From Marinospirillum sp. (GTDB lineage: Bacteria > Pseudomonadota > Gammaproteobacteria > Pseudomonadales > Halomonadaceae), in assembly GCF_014859565.1 (NCBI RefSeq), contig NZ_JACUUA010000195.1, positions 1-5,963 on the forward strand: 5,963 nucleotides of DNA. Reading direction: 5' to 3'. The translations under genes and the position numbers were made by a program. Below are positions 1 through 5,944 of this stretch, in pieces. The notes beneath the pieces are model-generated. The model was not told where the DNA came from and did no database searches. It worked only from the letters and a program-made list of their open reading frames with translations. Within the stretch, counting starts at the first letter, position 1; the number at the start of each line of letters is the position of its first letter.

Positions 1-1
1 T

Positions 2-586
2 AATGTCCTGGGTTCTTCTGGTTCTGTGGTGCCTTTATTCAGAAAACAGATTGCTGCCGGTGGACCGGTGACCGTCACTCATCCAGAGATTACCCGCTTT
101 TTTATGACCATCCCGGAGGCTTCCTTGCTGGTGATCCAGGCGGGATCAATGGCAAAGGGCGGCGATGTTTTTGTGCTGGATATGGGTGAGTCGGTAAAAA
201 TTGAACACCTGGCACGACGGATGATTCAGCTTTCTGGCTTGGAAGTGAAAGATGAAAAGCACCCCGGGGGTGATATTGAGATAGTGTTTTCAGGTTTGCG
301 CCCTGGTGAGAAGCTTTATGAAGAGCTTTTGATTGGTGATAATGTGTCCGGCACTCAGCATCCTAAAATCATGCGAGCAGAAGAAGAAACCTTGACCCGG
401 CCGCAGATTGATGAATACTTGCAGCTATTACAAGTTGCTGAGATGGAGCTGGATTGCTGGAAAGCCCGAGCAGTACTGGAGATGGCGGTGGGAGGGTTCA
501 AGCCTTCCTCTGATGTGGTTGACCACCTGTTGCCGTCTTCAGCTGATCTGTGTAACGCTGTAGTTACGCCACCACTTGTACAGTAG
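2..586 (+). CDS. C-terminal part of CapD/WbpM-like UDP-N-acetylhexosamine 4,6-dehydratase (5' end outside window)
   Basis: The reading frame is open from base 2, so this is the 3' end of a longer gene; 194 residues are visible. The first residues ([17 protein letters not shown]), then a stretch with [20 protein letters not shown] and [14 protein letters not shown], are hallmarks of the polysaccharide biosynthesis protein CapD/WbpM/FlaA1 family. These are extended short-chain dehydrogenases that convert UDP-GlcNAc to a 4-keto-6-deoxy sugar nucleotide, the first step toward sugars such as QuiNAc, FucNAc or bacillosamine. Full-length WbpM-type members have about 600-650 residues with N-terminal membrane segments; the catalytic and NAD-binding motifs lie upstream and are not visible. 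A GTG at 26 is internal to the conserved motif and is not a real start. The tail after about residue 130 is variable, and the frame ends at a TAG inside a 9-base tandem repeat. Sampled GC (about 55%) is higher than in the next genes. The family call is firm; the exact product is not determinable here. Confidence 0.93.
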   Translation, partial: NVLGSSGSVVPLFRKQIAAGGPVTVTHPEITRFFMTIPEASLLVIQAGSMAKGGDVFVLDMGESVKIEHLARRMIQLSGLEVKDEKHPGGDIEIVFSGLRPGEKLYEELLIGDNVSGTQHPKIMRAEEETLTRPQIDEYLQLLQVAEMELDCWKARAVLEMAVGGFKPSSDVVDHLLPSSADLCNAVVTPPLVQ

Positions 587-596
587 CTACAGTAGC
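579..596. repeat. Two perfect tandem copies of a 9-base unit at the dehydratase stop
   Basis: The unit TACAGTAGC occurs twice back to back (579-587 and 588-596). The unit length is a multiple of three and it contains TAG, so the dehydratase frame meets two in-frame TAG codons, at 584-586 and 593-595. The repeat is directly visible. It probably arose by replication slippage; no function is claimed. Confidence 0.8.
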
Positions 597-747
597 TTGT
601 CGATTGGTTGTTGAACATCACCCAGAAGTCCTTACAACTGCTCCTGATTTCTTCTGGCAGGTGCAATCAGAGCTTAGCTGGTTTTAAAGGAAACACGCTG
701 CAAGCGCCTTGAAACGGAAAAATAAACACTAAAAAAACTATTATTTA

Positions 748-757
748 CTACTAGTAG
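748..757. repeat. 10-base perfect palindrome CTACTAGTAG
   Basis: CTACTAGTAG equals its own reverse complement. It lies about 10 bases upstream of the possible extended -10 element at 767-775, in the gap before the polymerase gene. That position would suit a small operator or a protein-binding half of the promoter spacer, but short palindromes also occur by chance in AT-rich DNA. The palindrome is seen; the role is speculative. Confidence 0.3.
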
Positions 758-766
758 AGAGAAAAA

Positions 767-775
767 TGCTAGAAT
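767..775 (+). promoter_or_regulatory. Possible extended -10 promoter for the polymerase and downstream genes
   Basis: TGCTAGAAT fits the extended -10 pattern TGn-TATAAT, with TAGAAT at 770-775 (5 of 6). No good -35 box sits 16-18 bases upstream; the nearest is TTTACT at 744-749 with a 20-base spacer, which extended -10 promoters can tolerate. The site lies about 85 bases before the polymerase start, in the 273-base gap after the dehydratase, the largest gap in the window. The rest of that gap (587-859) is AT-rich after about 710. It shows no convincing gene and no hairpin followed by a T run; one weak inverted repeat AAGGC/GCCTT lies at about 791-811. If real, this promoter would drive the whole following gene set. 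Confidence 0.3.
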
Positions 776-859
776 CCTGGAAAAATTAATAAGGCCTCAT
801 GGATACGCCTTGCGAGCATACAAGTGTACTGAAGGGTCAAGAAATTTCTAGGCGGTTTA

Positions 860-2188
860 ATGATGATTGAGTCAGTGAAAAGTATTCTTTATAATAAGAG
901 CGGCAGCCAAATTCCGGGCTGGCTGTCAATAGTTGGATTGTTATTAGCTTGTGTTTATTCGTTCTCCGCATTTATTTTTAAAGATATTTACTCTGATTAT
1001 GTTGAGTCGTTGTTTTATTTTGTTGTAATGTTAGCATTTTTATGGTTTGGAGGCAGATTAAGGTTTTCACTATACACTTGGATTGCTGTTGTGATGGTAT
1101 TAATCTCAGTTATAAGCTGGATTTTAATTAGTATTGATCACCCAGAGCAAGCACGCAGTCGACCAAGCCCCGGCGACTTGGTTGATAAGCTGCTATTTGT
1201 ACCTCTAGCTCTAATTCTGGGTGCCAGCAGGGTACGTATACTCTTGTTCTGGACATGTGCTATGGCCGCTTTAATATTAATGCCATGGGTTTTGGGTGGA
1301 GGGTATAAAGAGATCATGAAAGGTGTGGATGGGGTTCGAGTTGGGCTGGGAACTAACCCAATGCGCACAGGGTTAATGTATGGCACTATGCTTGTCGGTC
1401 TTCTTGTTATGCTTCCTTTTTATGTTTATAAGATAAAAAGGGTATGGATGGCTCTACCTTTGTTAATCTTCTTCGCGCCATTGATTGCTTATTCAGGTTT
1501 TGGTGTATTTGCTTCACAGACTCGTGCTGTGTTCCTTGCCTTAATGGTTTCTTTTTTTGTAGTTGTCGCAATTTTTTGTATTTATCTTTTGGCAAAAAAA
1601 CCAAGCACACAAGATTTGAACTGGTCTCGGCTTAAGGTTTTATTGGTTTTTACATCGTTTTCATTGTTTTCTTTATTGTATTTTTTTCATGTTCCGCTTG
1701 TGAGTATGTATGAAAGATTTGATAATGAGCTTAAAGTGCTATCTGAGTCTGAATTAAAGCCTGATGTTATTCCTGAAACAAACTTTGGCCTTAGAGTTAT
1801 ATATTGGAATATTGGTATTGAGTCTATTAAGGAACGGCCGATCGCCGGATGGGACAGGGATGGTGGTAGATTGTTGCTTGAAGATGATGGGTACAATAAT
1901 AACACTATTCATAATTTATTCCTTGAGGCAGGTGTGCGTTATGGTATTTTTGCTATTTTGATGATTCTTATGCTTTTCATATTTTCTTATTGGTTGATTG
2001 TCAGGGCTTGGCGTTCAGGTGTAATGCCCCCGGAGATTTTTATTTTTTCGATTGTGTTTATTGTCTTCTTTTTGGTATCAAATATGTTCTCGTCAAATTT
2101 CTTTCAGGATGCTGGTGTTTATATCTTTAACATAGTTATGGCTGGGGTTATGGCTTACCCAATTGCTAACTATTGCTCAAGTAAGTGA
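860..2188 (+). CDS. Wzy/WaaL-like O-antigen polymerase or ligase, polytopic inner-membrane protein
   Basis: This is a 442-residue, very hydrophobic protein with roughly 11-12 predicted membrane segments by eye (near residues 20-38, 45-63, 72-91, 105-122, 125-143, 170-190, 196-215, 222-246, 258-278, 358-380, 390-415 and 418-437). The pattern fits the O-antigen ligase/polymerase superfamily (Wzy_C): SQTRAVFLAL at 219-228 with Arg222, then a large hydrophilic loop (about 280-350) holding RVIYWNIGIESIKERPIAGW, then IHNLFLEAGVRYGI with His351. Known WaaL enzymes need a periplasmic His and Arg in comparable places. A locus position beside glycan genes favours a Wzy polymerase, joining undecaprenyl-PP-linked repeat units in the periplasm, over the lipid A ligase. 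Two adjacent ATGs (860 and 863) follow AGGCGG at 850-855; the second has the better spacing (7 bases). An in-frame TGA at 830 excludes an earlier start. GC is low (about 33% in one sampled line), typical of wzy genes. The next gene starts 24 bases on. Confidence 0.85.
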   Translation: MMIESVKSILYNKSGSQIPGWLSIVGLLLACVYSFSAFIFKDIYSDYVESLFYFVVMLAFLWFGGRLRFSLYTWIAVVMVLISVISWILISIDHPEQARSRPSPGDLVDKLLFVPLALILGASRVRILLFWTCAMAALILMPWVLGGGYKEIMKGVDGVRVGLGTNPMRTGLMYGTMLVGLLVMLPFYVYKIKRVWMALPLLIFFAPLIAYSGFGVFASQTRAVFLALMVSFFVVVAIFCIYLLAKKPSTQDLNWSRLKVLLVFTSFSLFSLLYFFHVPLVSMYERFDNELKVLSESELKPDVIPETNFGLRVIYWNIGIESIKERPIAGWDRDGGRLLLEDDGYNNNTIHNLFLEAGVRYGIFAILMILMLFIFSYWLIVRAWRSGVMPPEIFIFSIVFIVFFLVSNMFSSNFFQDAGVYIFNIVMAGVMAYPIANYCSSK

Positions 2189-2212
2189 GATTTAAATTAG
2201 GGTGAGTCTATT

Positions 2213-2638
2213 ATGAAAAAAATTGGCTATACAACAGGTGTCTACGATTTGTTCCATATTGGACATTTGAATGTGCTAAAGCGCGCAAGGTTAGAGTGTG
2301 ATTATTTGATTGTAGGGGTCACTACTGATGAACTCTGTGAATCAAGAAAAGGGAAGCGTCCAATTATTCCTTTTGCTGAGCGTATGGAGATTGTTGAGCA
2401 TATCAATTTTGTCGATGAAGTCGTGCCGCAGGTGAATATGGACAAAATGGAAGCTTGGAATAATCTTAAGTTTGACAAGATGTTTGTTGGTGATGACTGG
2501 AAAGGATCTGATAAATGGAGTCAGATGGAAAAGGATTTTGCTGCTGTAGGTGTTGAAATTGTCTACTTTCCTTATACATCTCATACCTCCAGCACTAAAC
2601 TAAGGGAAGTGTTGAATAAATTTCTTGAGGAAAGTTAA
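2213..2638 (+). CDS. TagD-like CTP-dependent cytidylyltransferase, first copy (substrate uncertain)
   Basis: This is a 141-residue cytidylyltransferase-fold protein, close to the roughly 130 residues of glycerol-3-phosphate cytidylyltransferase TagD. Visible motifs in order are: TTGVYDLFHIGH at 7-18 with the HxGH nucleotide-binding signature (15-18); VGVTTDEL at 34-41; Lys46 and Arg57 at conserved basic positions; GDDWKG at 93-98; and a C-terminal TSSTKLRE at 125-132 replacing the RTxGISTT signature of classical TagD. Such enzymes join CTP and a phospho-alcohol (glycerol-3-phosphate, ribitol-5-phosphate, phosphoethanolamine or similar) to give the CDP-alcohol and pyrophosphate in the cytosol. 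The altered C-terminal motif leaves the substrate open; CDP-glycerol is only the default guess. The start is supported by AGGGTGAG at 2199-2206. The gene sits between the polymerase and a LicD-domain protein, which probably uses its product. It is paralogous to the cytidylyltransferase ending at 4566, not a recent duplicate. Confidence 0.87.
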   Translation: MKKIGYTTGVYDLFHIGHLNVLKRARLECDYLIVGVTTDELCESRKGKRPIIPFAERMEIVEHINFVDEVVPQVNMDKMEAWNNLKFDKMFVGDDWKGSDKWSQMEKDFAAVGVEIVYFPYTSHTSSTKLREVLNKFLEES

Positions 2639-2717
2639 AGCTCCTGCAGATTTTACTACGGTATATCAGTAGTGGCTTCAGGTACAGTTATGACCAGAAG
2701 CGGAAGTTTATAGAATA

Positions 2718-4076
2718 ATGGAGAATACTTTGAATCGTTTTTTTGATGTGGTTAGATACCGTTATCTACGTTCTATTGTGGCGCGGGCTGCGCGGTATTA
2801 CTATAATTCTGGGGAATATCGACAGGCAGCAATGTACTATGCAAAATGCCTTTCCTCACTTGATGGTTTAAATATTCGAAGTGTTTATAATGTAAAGCGA
2901 CATTGGGAATATGAATACCACCGCTCACTTTACCGTTTAGGCGAATCTCCACATTCAGACCCTTTCTTTGATATTACGTTTTCTGCTACTGCTACTGAGA
3001 AAAAATTAACTGCCAGTGTGGGGGTCTTTTCTATACGAGTTACACATTCTGGGTTTTTCATTAATGGTAATTATAAGGGTTCAAGAAAAAATATTGTTGT
3101 ATGTATTGACGATCAGGATGTTATGTTTTTGTCTTTTAGGGCGGGAGGCTTGAGAAAAGGTCATTTCAATTTTTTCCTGAAACGATCAGTAGTTGACCAC
3201 TTACCAAAAATTTCACACCTTTCATTAAAGGATTCAGCCAGTGAGTATCTGGTTTGTAGTGGGTCGGTGTGTATTGAGTTGCAAGTACCGCATGGTGATG
3301 GATCATTTCACAGGAGGCTTGAGCAAGGCTCAAAAATCAGCAAGAAGGGTTATCTCACTTTAACGGATCAGGAGGTTTCCGGTCATCAGGATCGCTTTCT
3401 TGATCTTTATGTTCGTGTGCGCCAGCATTTTGAGGAGCACCTGAATAAAAAGTTGTTTATTCTTTATGGTACGCTCTTAGGTCTTATCCGTGAAGGTGAT
3501 TTCATAAAAGGTGATGATGACTTTGACGCAGGTTATGTTTCTTTTGCAGACAACCCATACGATGTAAAAAAAGAAACTATGGAATTGGTTATTGAGTTGG
3601 TTTTGGCTGGATTTACCTGTAGTTTTAATACTAATGGTCGCTTGTTTAGAATACGTGATCAGAGTACACCAGGTCTGCATCTGGATGTCCGTCCTGTTTG
3701 GTTTGAAAGGGATAAAGTATGGCTACACAAGCAAGCATGCCTCTCGTTGATCCGGTCAGATTTTCTACCTGTTGCAGAAGGTGAGCTTCGAGGGAAGCTG
3801 GTGTATACGCCTGCTTTGCCTGAAAAGTTTCTTGCCAGCTATTATGGCTCTGGATGGAAAATACCTGACCCGTCCTATTCTAATGGATCACAACGGATTC
3901 CAAAGAGCGTGACACGTCATTTGAATAAGGTGTGTATCAGTCCAGAAGACTATAGGTTCATGCTGAGCCAAATTGATCGCAGAAAATCGGACTACCCAGG
4001 TGCAGGTCAGCTTATTTCTATTGGTCTCCATCCTTTGTATCCTTTGACTGAGTATGAGGCAAATTGTGAATGGTGA
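2718..4076 (+). CDS. Large protein with C-terminal LicD-like phosphotransferase domain and unassigned N-terminal half
   Basis: This is a 452-residue soluble-looking protein. The C-terminal part carries a LicD/fukutin-type nucleotidyltransferase-fold domain: LYGTLLGLIREG at 249-260, GDDDFD at 265-270 (acidic Asp266-268 and Asp270), LHLDVRPVWF at 320-329 with a likely third acid Asp323, and YYGSGWKIP at 375-383, matching the YG-W-P motif of the family. LicD enzymes move a phospho-alcohol from a CDP donor onto a glycan. The acidic motif is preceded by Lys-Gly rather than the usual Pro-Trp, so it belongs to a divergent subgroup. Residues 1-85 are helical, with a single TPR-like stretch near 25-50. 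Residues about 86-190 look beta-rich (for example FSIRVTHSGFFINGNYKGS at 104-122) and resemble no family I can name. Only ATA and sense codons separate the ATG from an upstream in-frame TGA at 2691, which fixes the start, although the ribosome site (GGAAG at 2702-2706) is weak. Sampled GC rises from about 38% to about 52% toward the 3' end. Confidence 0.8.
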   Translation: MENTLNRFFDVVRYRYLRSIVARAARYYYNSGEYRQAAMYYAKCLSSLDGLNIRSVYNVKRHWEYEYHRSLYRLGESPHSDPFFDITFSATATEKKLTASVGVFSIRVTHSGFFINGNYKGSRKNIVVCIDDQDVMFLSFRAGGLRKGHFNFFLKRSVVDHLPKISHLSLKDSASEYLVCSGSVCIELQVPHGDGSFHRRLEQGSKISKKGYLTLTDQEVSGHQDRFLDLYVRVRQHFEEHLNKKLFILYGTLLGLIREGDFIKGDDDFDAGYVSFADNPYDVKKETMELVIELVLAGFTCSFNTNGRLFRIRDQSTPGLHLDVRPVWFERDKVWLHKQACLSLIRSDFLPVAEGELRGKLVYTPALPEKFLASYYGSGWKIPDPSYSNGSQRIPKSVTRHLNKVCISPEDYRFMLSQIDRRKSDYPGAGQLISIGLHPLYPLTEYEANCEW

Positions 4077-4566
4077 TGTAAGTCTTGAAATTGCAACTGC
4101 TGCCAAAGTAAAAACTATCCTGACCTATGGCACCTTTGATATGTTTCACATTGGTCATTTGCGCTTGCTCGAGCGTCTCAGTGCAATGGCTGATCGGGTG
4201 ATAGTTGGAGTTTCCACTGATGAATTCAATCTGCAGAAGGGTAAAAAAACTCTGATTCCTTATGATCAACGTGCCGAGATAGTAGCAGCAATTAGCCATG
4301 TTGATCTGGTAATTCCAGAAGTATCCTGGGATCAAAAGATTCATGATGTACAGATTAATAACGTTGATATATTTGCCATGGGTAATGACTGGGAAGGTAA
4401 GTTTGATTTTCTTAAGGATCACTGTGAAGTGGTCTATCTTGAGAGAACACGGAATATATCAACAACTGAGCTCAAGAGATCCTTGAAGAGTTTTTTATCC
4501 ATTCCGCATGAGGATTTGCTTAAAGCCTTTGAAGTGCTGGATATGCTCAGACAAGATCTGGAGTGA
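4054..4566 (+). CDS. tagD: Glycerol-3-phosphate cytidylyltransferase, TagD family (second copy)
   Basis: It probably makes CDP-glycerol from CTP and sn-glycerol-3-phosphate in the cytosol. Counting from ATG 4054, the protein has 170 residues with TYGTFDMFHIGH at 24-35 (HxGH at 32-35), VSTDEFNLQKGKK at 53-65, VIPEVSWDQK at 86-95, GNDWEGKFDFLKD at 110-122 and ERTRNISTTELK at 130-141. These match the Bacillus TagD signatures closely, including the substrate-side STDEFNLQK stretch. Two small departures are Asn111 where TagD usually has Asp (GDDWEG), and Asn134 for Gly in RTxGISTT. The start is uncertain. ATG 4054 has little upstream ribosome site and overlaps the previous gene by 23 bases; GTG 4066 has TGAGG at 4055-4059 six bases ahead and would overlap by 11, so it may be the true start. 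Either way there is an N-terminal extension of about 18-22 residues, plus a roughly 20-residue helical C-terminal extension, compared with TagD. Overlap implies translational coupling to the LicD-domain gene. Ribitol or another polyol phosphate remains possible. Confidence 0.9.
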   Translation: MRQIVNGDVSLEIATAAKVKTILTYGTFDMFHIGHLRLLERLSAMADRVIVGVSTDEFNLQKGKKTLIPYDQRAEIVAAISHVDLVIPEVSWDQKIHDVQINNVDIFAMGNDWEGKFDFLKDHCEVVYLERTRNISTTELKRSLKSFLSIPHEDLLKAFEVLDMLRQDLE

Positions 4567-4592
4567 ACATTTTTGTGCGAGTTATTTATACT
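4564..4592 (+). promoter_or_regulatory. Possible internal promoter ahead of the compact LicD gene
   Basis: TGAACA (4564-4569, 4 of 6 to the -35 consensus) and TATACT (4587-4592, 5 of 6 to the -10 consensus) are separated by 17 bases. They fall at the stop of the cytidylyltransferase and in the 98-base AT-rich gap before the next gene. The gap shows no terminator-like hairpin. Such matches are frequent by chance in AT-rich DNA, so this is a weak candidate. Confidence 0.25.
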
Positions 4593-4664
4593 AAAAATTA
4601 TTGCATCAGCTATTATATGAGTATTCAGTAGATAGATAAAGGTTGAAGCATCAATGGAGGTACT

Positions 4665-5267
4665 GTGAGCGGAAATGCACGGCTTGAAGGGGATACGGCT
4701 ATTAAGGCTCGTCACTATTTGCGTTTGATTACAGATCGGCTTGATCAGGCCGGAGTCCGTTATTGCCTGGATGGTGGTACTCTTCTTGGAATCGCACGTG
4801 AAGGCCGCTTGCTGCCTTGGGATGATGATATAGATCTCTTTGTTGATGGTTGTGATGCTGATAAGCTACAGCGGTGTCGATTCCCGCTTTGGCTTAAAGG
4901 TCTTAGAGTGCGCACCGAATACTATAACGAGAATCATCATGTCTTGAAAAAAGGACTATTACGGGTTGTTAAGTTCAGGAATCGAAAACGGCTAATCAGT
5001 CGGGGTGATGTTCTTCTGGATGCAATTGTGAAATATGCTGATGATAAATTTTACTATTGGTCCGTGGGTATGAGTGAGATTGTATACAAGAAGGTTCCAC
5101 GTATCTATTATGACCAGTTAGATTATATTGATTTTGATGGAAAGAGATATCCTGTGCCAGCTGATCTTGATGGTTACTTAACTTGTCGATATGGGGACTG
5201 GAAAACACCAGTAGCCGAATGGAATTACATGAAGGATGATAAGGCAAAATTCCGGGTGGAAAATTAA
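4665..5267 (+). CDS. LicD-family phosphotransferase (CDP-alcohol dependent glycan modification)
   Basis: This is a 200-residue protein that is almost entirely a LicD domain. Motifs are CLDGGTLLGIAREG at 34-47, LLPWDDDIDLFVDG at 49-62 (Asp53-55 and Asp57, the probable metal ligands), DVLLDAIVKYADD at 115-127 with a likely third acid Asp119, and RYGDWKTPVAEW at 175-186. This is the canonical form seen in LicD of Haemophilus and pneumococcus (phosphocholine transfer) and, more distantly, in fukutin/FKRP (ribitol phosphate from CDP-ribitol). With a TagD-type gene just upstream, the most economical substrate is CDP-glycerol, giving a glycerol-phosphate substituent on the repeat unit. No choline kinase or LicC-like gene is in view. 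The start is GTG 4665, supported by GGAGG at 4656-4660 (4 bases away); the nearby ATGs at 4654 and 4675 are out of frame. There is no signal peptide or membrane segment, so it should act in the cytosol on lipid-linked intermediates. The stop shares one base with the next start (TAATG). Confidence 0.88.
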   Translation: MSGNARLEGDTAIKARHYLRLITDRLDQAGVRYCLDGGTLLGIAREGRLLPWDDDIDLFVDGCDADKLQRCRFPLWLKGLRVRTEYYNENHHVLKKGLLRVVKFRNRKRLISRGDVLLDAIVKYADDKFYYWSVGMSEIVYKKVPRIYYDQLDYIDFDGKRYPVPADLDGYLTCRYGDWKTPVAEWNYMKDDKAKFRVEN

Positions 5268-5935
5268 TGCGTTTTCTTTTTATACCTGTGTCATCAAAAA
5301 AAGGTATTGGTGAATATATGCGTTCGCTCATTCTTGCTGACGCAGTTAAAAGCCGCTGGCCTGATTCAGAGATTAATTTTGTTTTGAGTAAACAAGCTCC
5401 TTACCATGCTGATTGTCCCTATCCAACCCATTTGACTGAGCAAACACCAACTTTCCACATTGCTGAGGTCAATACAATTATTTCTGAGTTTAGGCCTCAG
5501 GTGGTTGTCTTTGATGCTTCTGGAAGAAAGGCTCAGTTGCGTCACGCACGAGCTAACGGAGCTTTAACTGTATTTATAAGTCAGCACAAGAAAAAACGAT
5601 CCAGAGGTTTACGTTTAGATCGTATGTGGCACACAGACTTGCATTGGGTAGCGCAACCAGAGTTTGTCTTACCTGCCCCTGGATTGTGGAGCAGGCTTAA
5701 GCTTAGGCTGCTAAAAAAGGAACCACCTTTATACTTGGGAACACTCTACAATCAGCCTAGTGAGGATGTGAAGGTTAATTGCCTTGATCGCTACAGTTTA
5801 ACTGCTGGCAGTTATTTGTTTGTAAGTGCCGGAAGTGGGGGTCACTATTGTGGTACCCATGGTTTGGCTGCCGACTGCTTTGCTCTATTAGCTACGGAGG
5901 CTTTATCTAAACCCGCGTTATTCATGAGGCTGTGA
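5267..5935 (+). CDS. GT-B-like (MurG/PseG-type) glycosyltransferase or sugar nucleotide hydrolase, apparently truncated
   Basis: The N-terminal domain starts with a strand and a loop, IPVSSKKGIGEYMRSLILA (6-24), recalling the Gly-rich G-x-G-H-x-x-R opening of MurG-, PseG- and GT28-like GT-B proteins. A second strand, VVVFDASGRKAQL (79-91), follows. VSAGSGGH at 186-193 looks like the start of the C-terminal Rossmann domain. That domain normally needs about 130-170 more residues, but the frame ends after 222, at TGA 5933-5935. Neither other frame is open from the break to the window end: one has a TAA at 5908-5910 and a TGA at 5959-5961, and the other has a TGA at 5925-5927. A single simple frameshift therefore does not restore it. 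Truncation by an inserted element, a nonsense mutation or a deletion are all possible. The start is good: GGTGGA at 5255-5260, and the ATG overlaps the previous stop by one base. The family call is tentative, with no clear sugar specificity. As written it is probably non-functional. Confidence 0.6.
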   Translation: MRFLFIPVSSKKGIGEYMRSLILADAVKSRWPDSEINFVLSKQAPYHADCPYPTHLTEQTPTFHIAEVNTIISEFRPQVVVFDASGRKAQLRHARANGALTVFISQHKKKRSRGLRLDRMWHTDLHWVAQPEFVLPAPGLWSRLKLRLLKKEPPLYLGTLYNQPSEDVKVNCLDRYSLTAGSYLFVSAGSGGHYCGTHGLAADCFALLATEALSKPALFMRL

Positions 5936-5944
5936 ATCAGCCTC
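5926..5944. repeat. Perfect 7-base inverted repeat spanning the stop of the truncated GT-B-like gene
   Basis: GAGGCTG (5926-5932) and CAGCCTC (5938-5944) are exact reverse complements around a 5-base loop, TGAAT, which contains the TGA stop. No T run follows, so it is a poor intrinsic terminator. It may instead be a subterminal hairpin of a mobile element beginning near 5905-5911, which would also explain why the coding frame breaks off here. The inverted repeat is seen; its role is inferred. Confidence 0.5.

Noticed and set aside
355..666. Open frame on the minus strand across the end of the dehydratase and the gap
   Set aside because: Most of it lies antisense to the conserved dehydratase; its protein is Ser/Thr-rich and shows no recognisable motif, as expected for a shadow frame.
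850..862. JUMPstart/ops element (GGCGGTAGCGTG type) before the polymerase
   Set aside because: Only GGCGGT matches, and it is better explained as the ribosome-binding site 4-7 bases before the start codons; the rest of the ops and JUMPstart pattern is missing.
1444..1635. Same-strand open frame inside the polymerase gene
   Set aside because: It is an out-of-frame Cys/Phe-rich reading of a membrane-protein gene; the polymerase frame is continuous across it.
860..2188. Lipid A-core O-antigen ligase WaaL as the definite identity
   Set aside because: Wzy and WaaL share the fold and motifs; location among repeat-unit genes favours Wzy, but sequence alone does not separate them, so no symbol was given.
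2655..2673. ACTAC/GTAGT inverted repeat as a terminator
   Set aside because: The stem is five bases with a nine-base loop and no T run; too weak, and the genes on either side appear co-transcribed.
2690..2713. Seven-residue leader-like frame (MTRSGSL) between the first cytidylyltransferase and the LicD-domain gene
   Set aside because: Too short, with no attenuator-type hairpin and T run and no codon bias toward one amino acid; probably chance.
4018..4422. 134-codon open frame on the minus strand
   Set aside because: It is almost wholly antisense to the second TagD-like gene, whose motifs are unambiguous; no motif or ribosome site supports the reverse frame.
4665..5267. Phosphocholine transferase LicD (lic1 pathway)
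   Set aside because: The domain matches, but no choline transporter, kinase or LicC-type gene is in the window; the neighbouring TagD-like gene points to a CDP-polyol instead.
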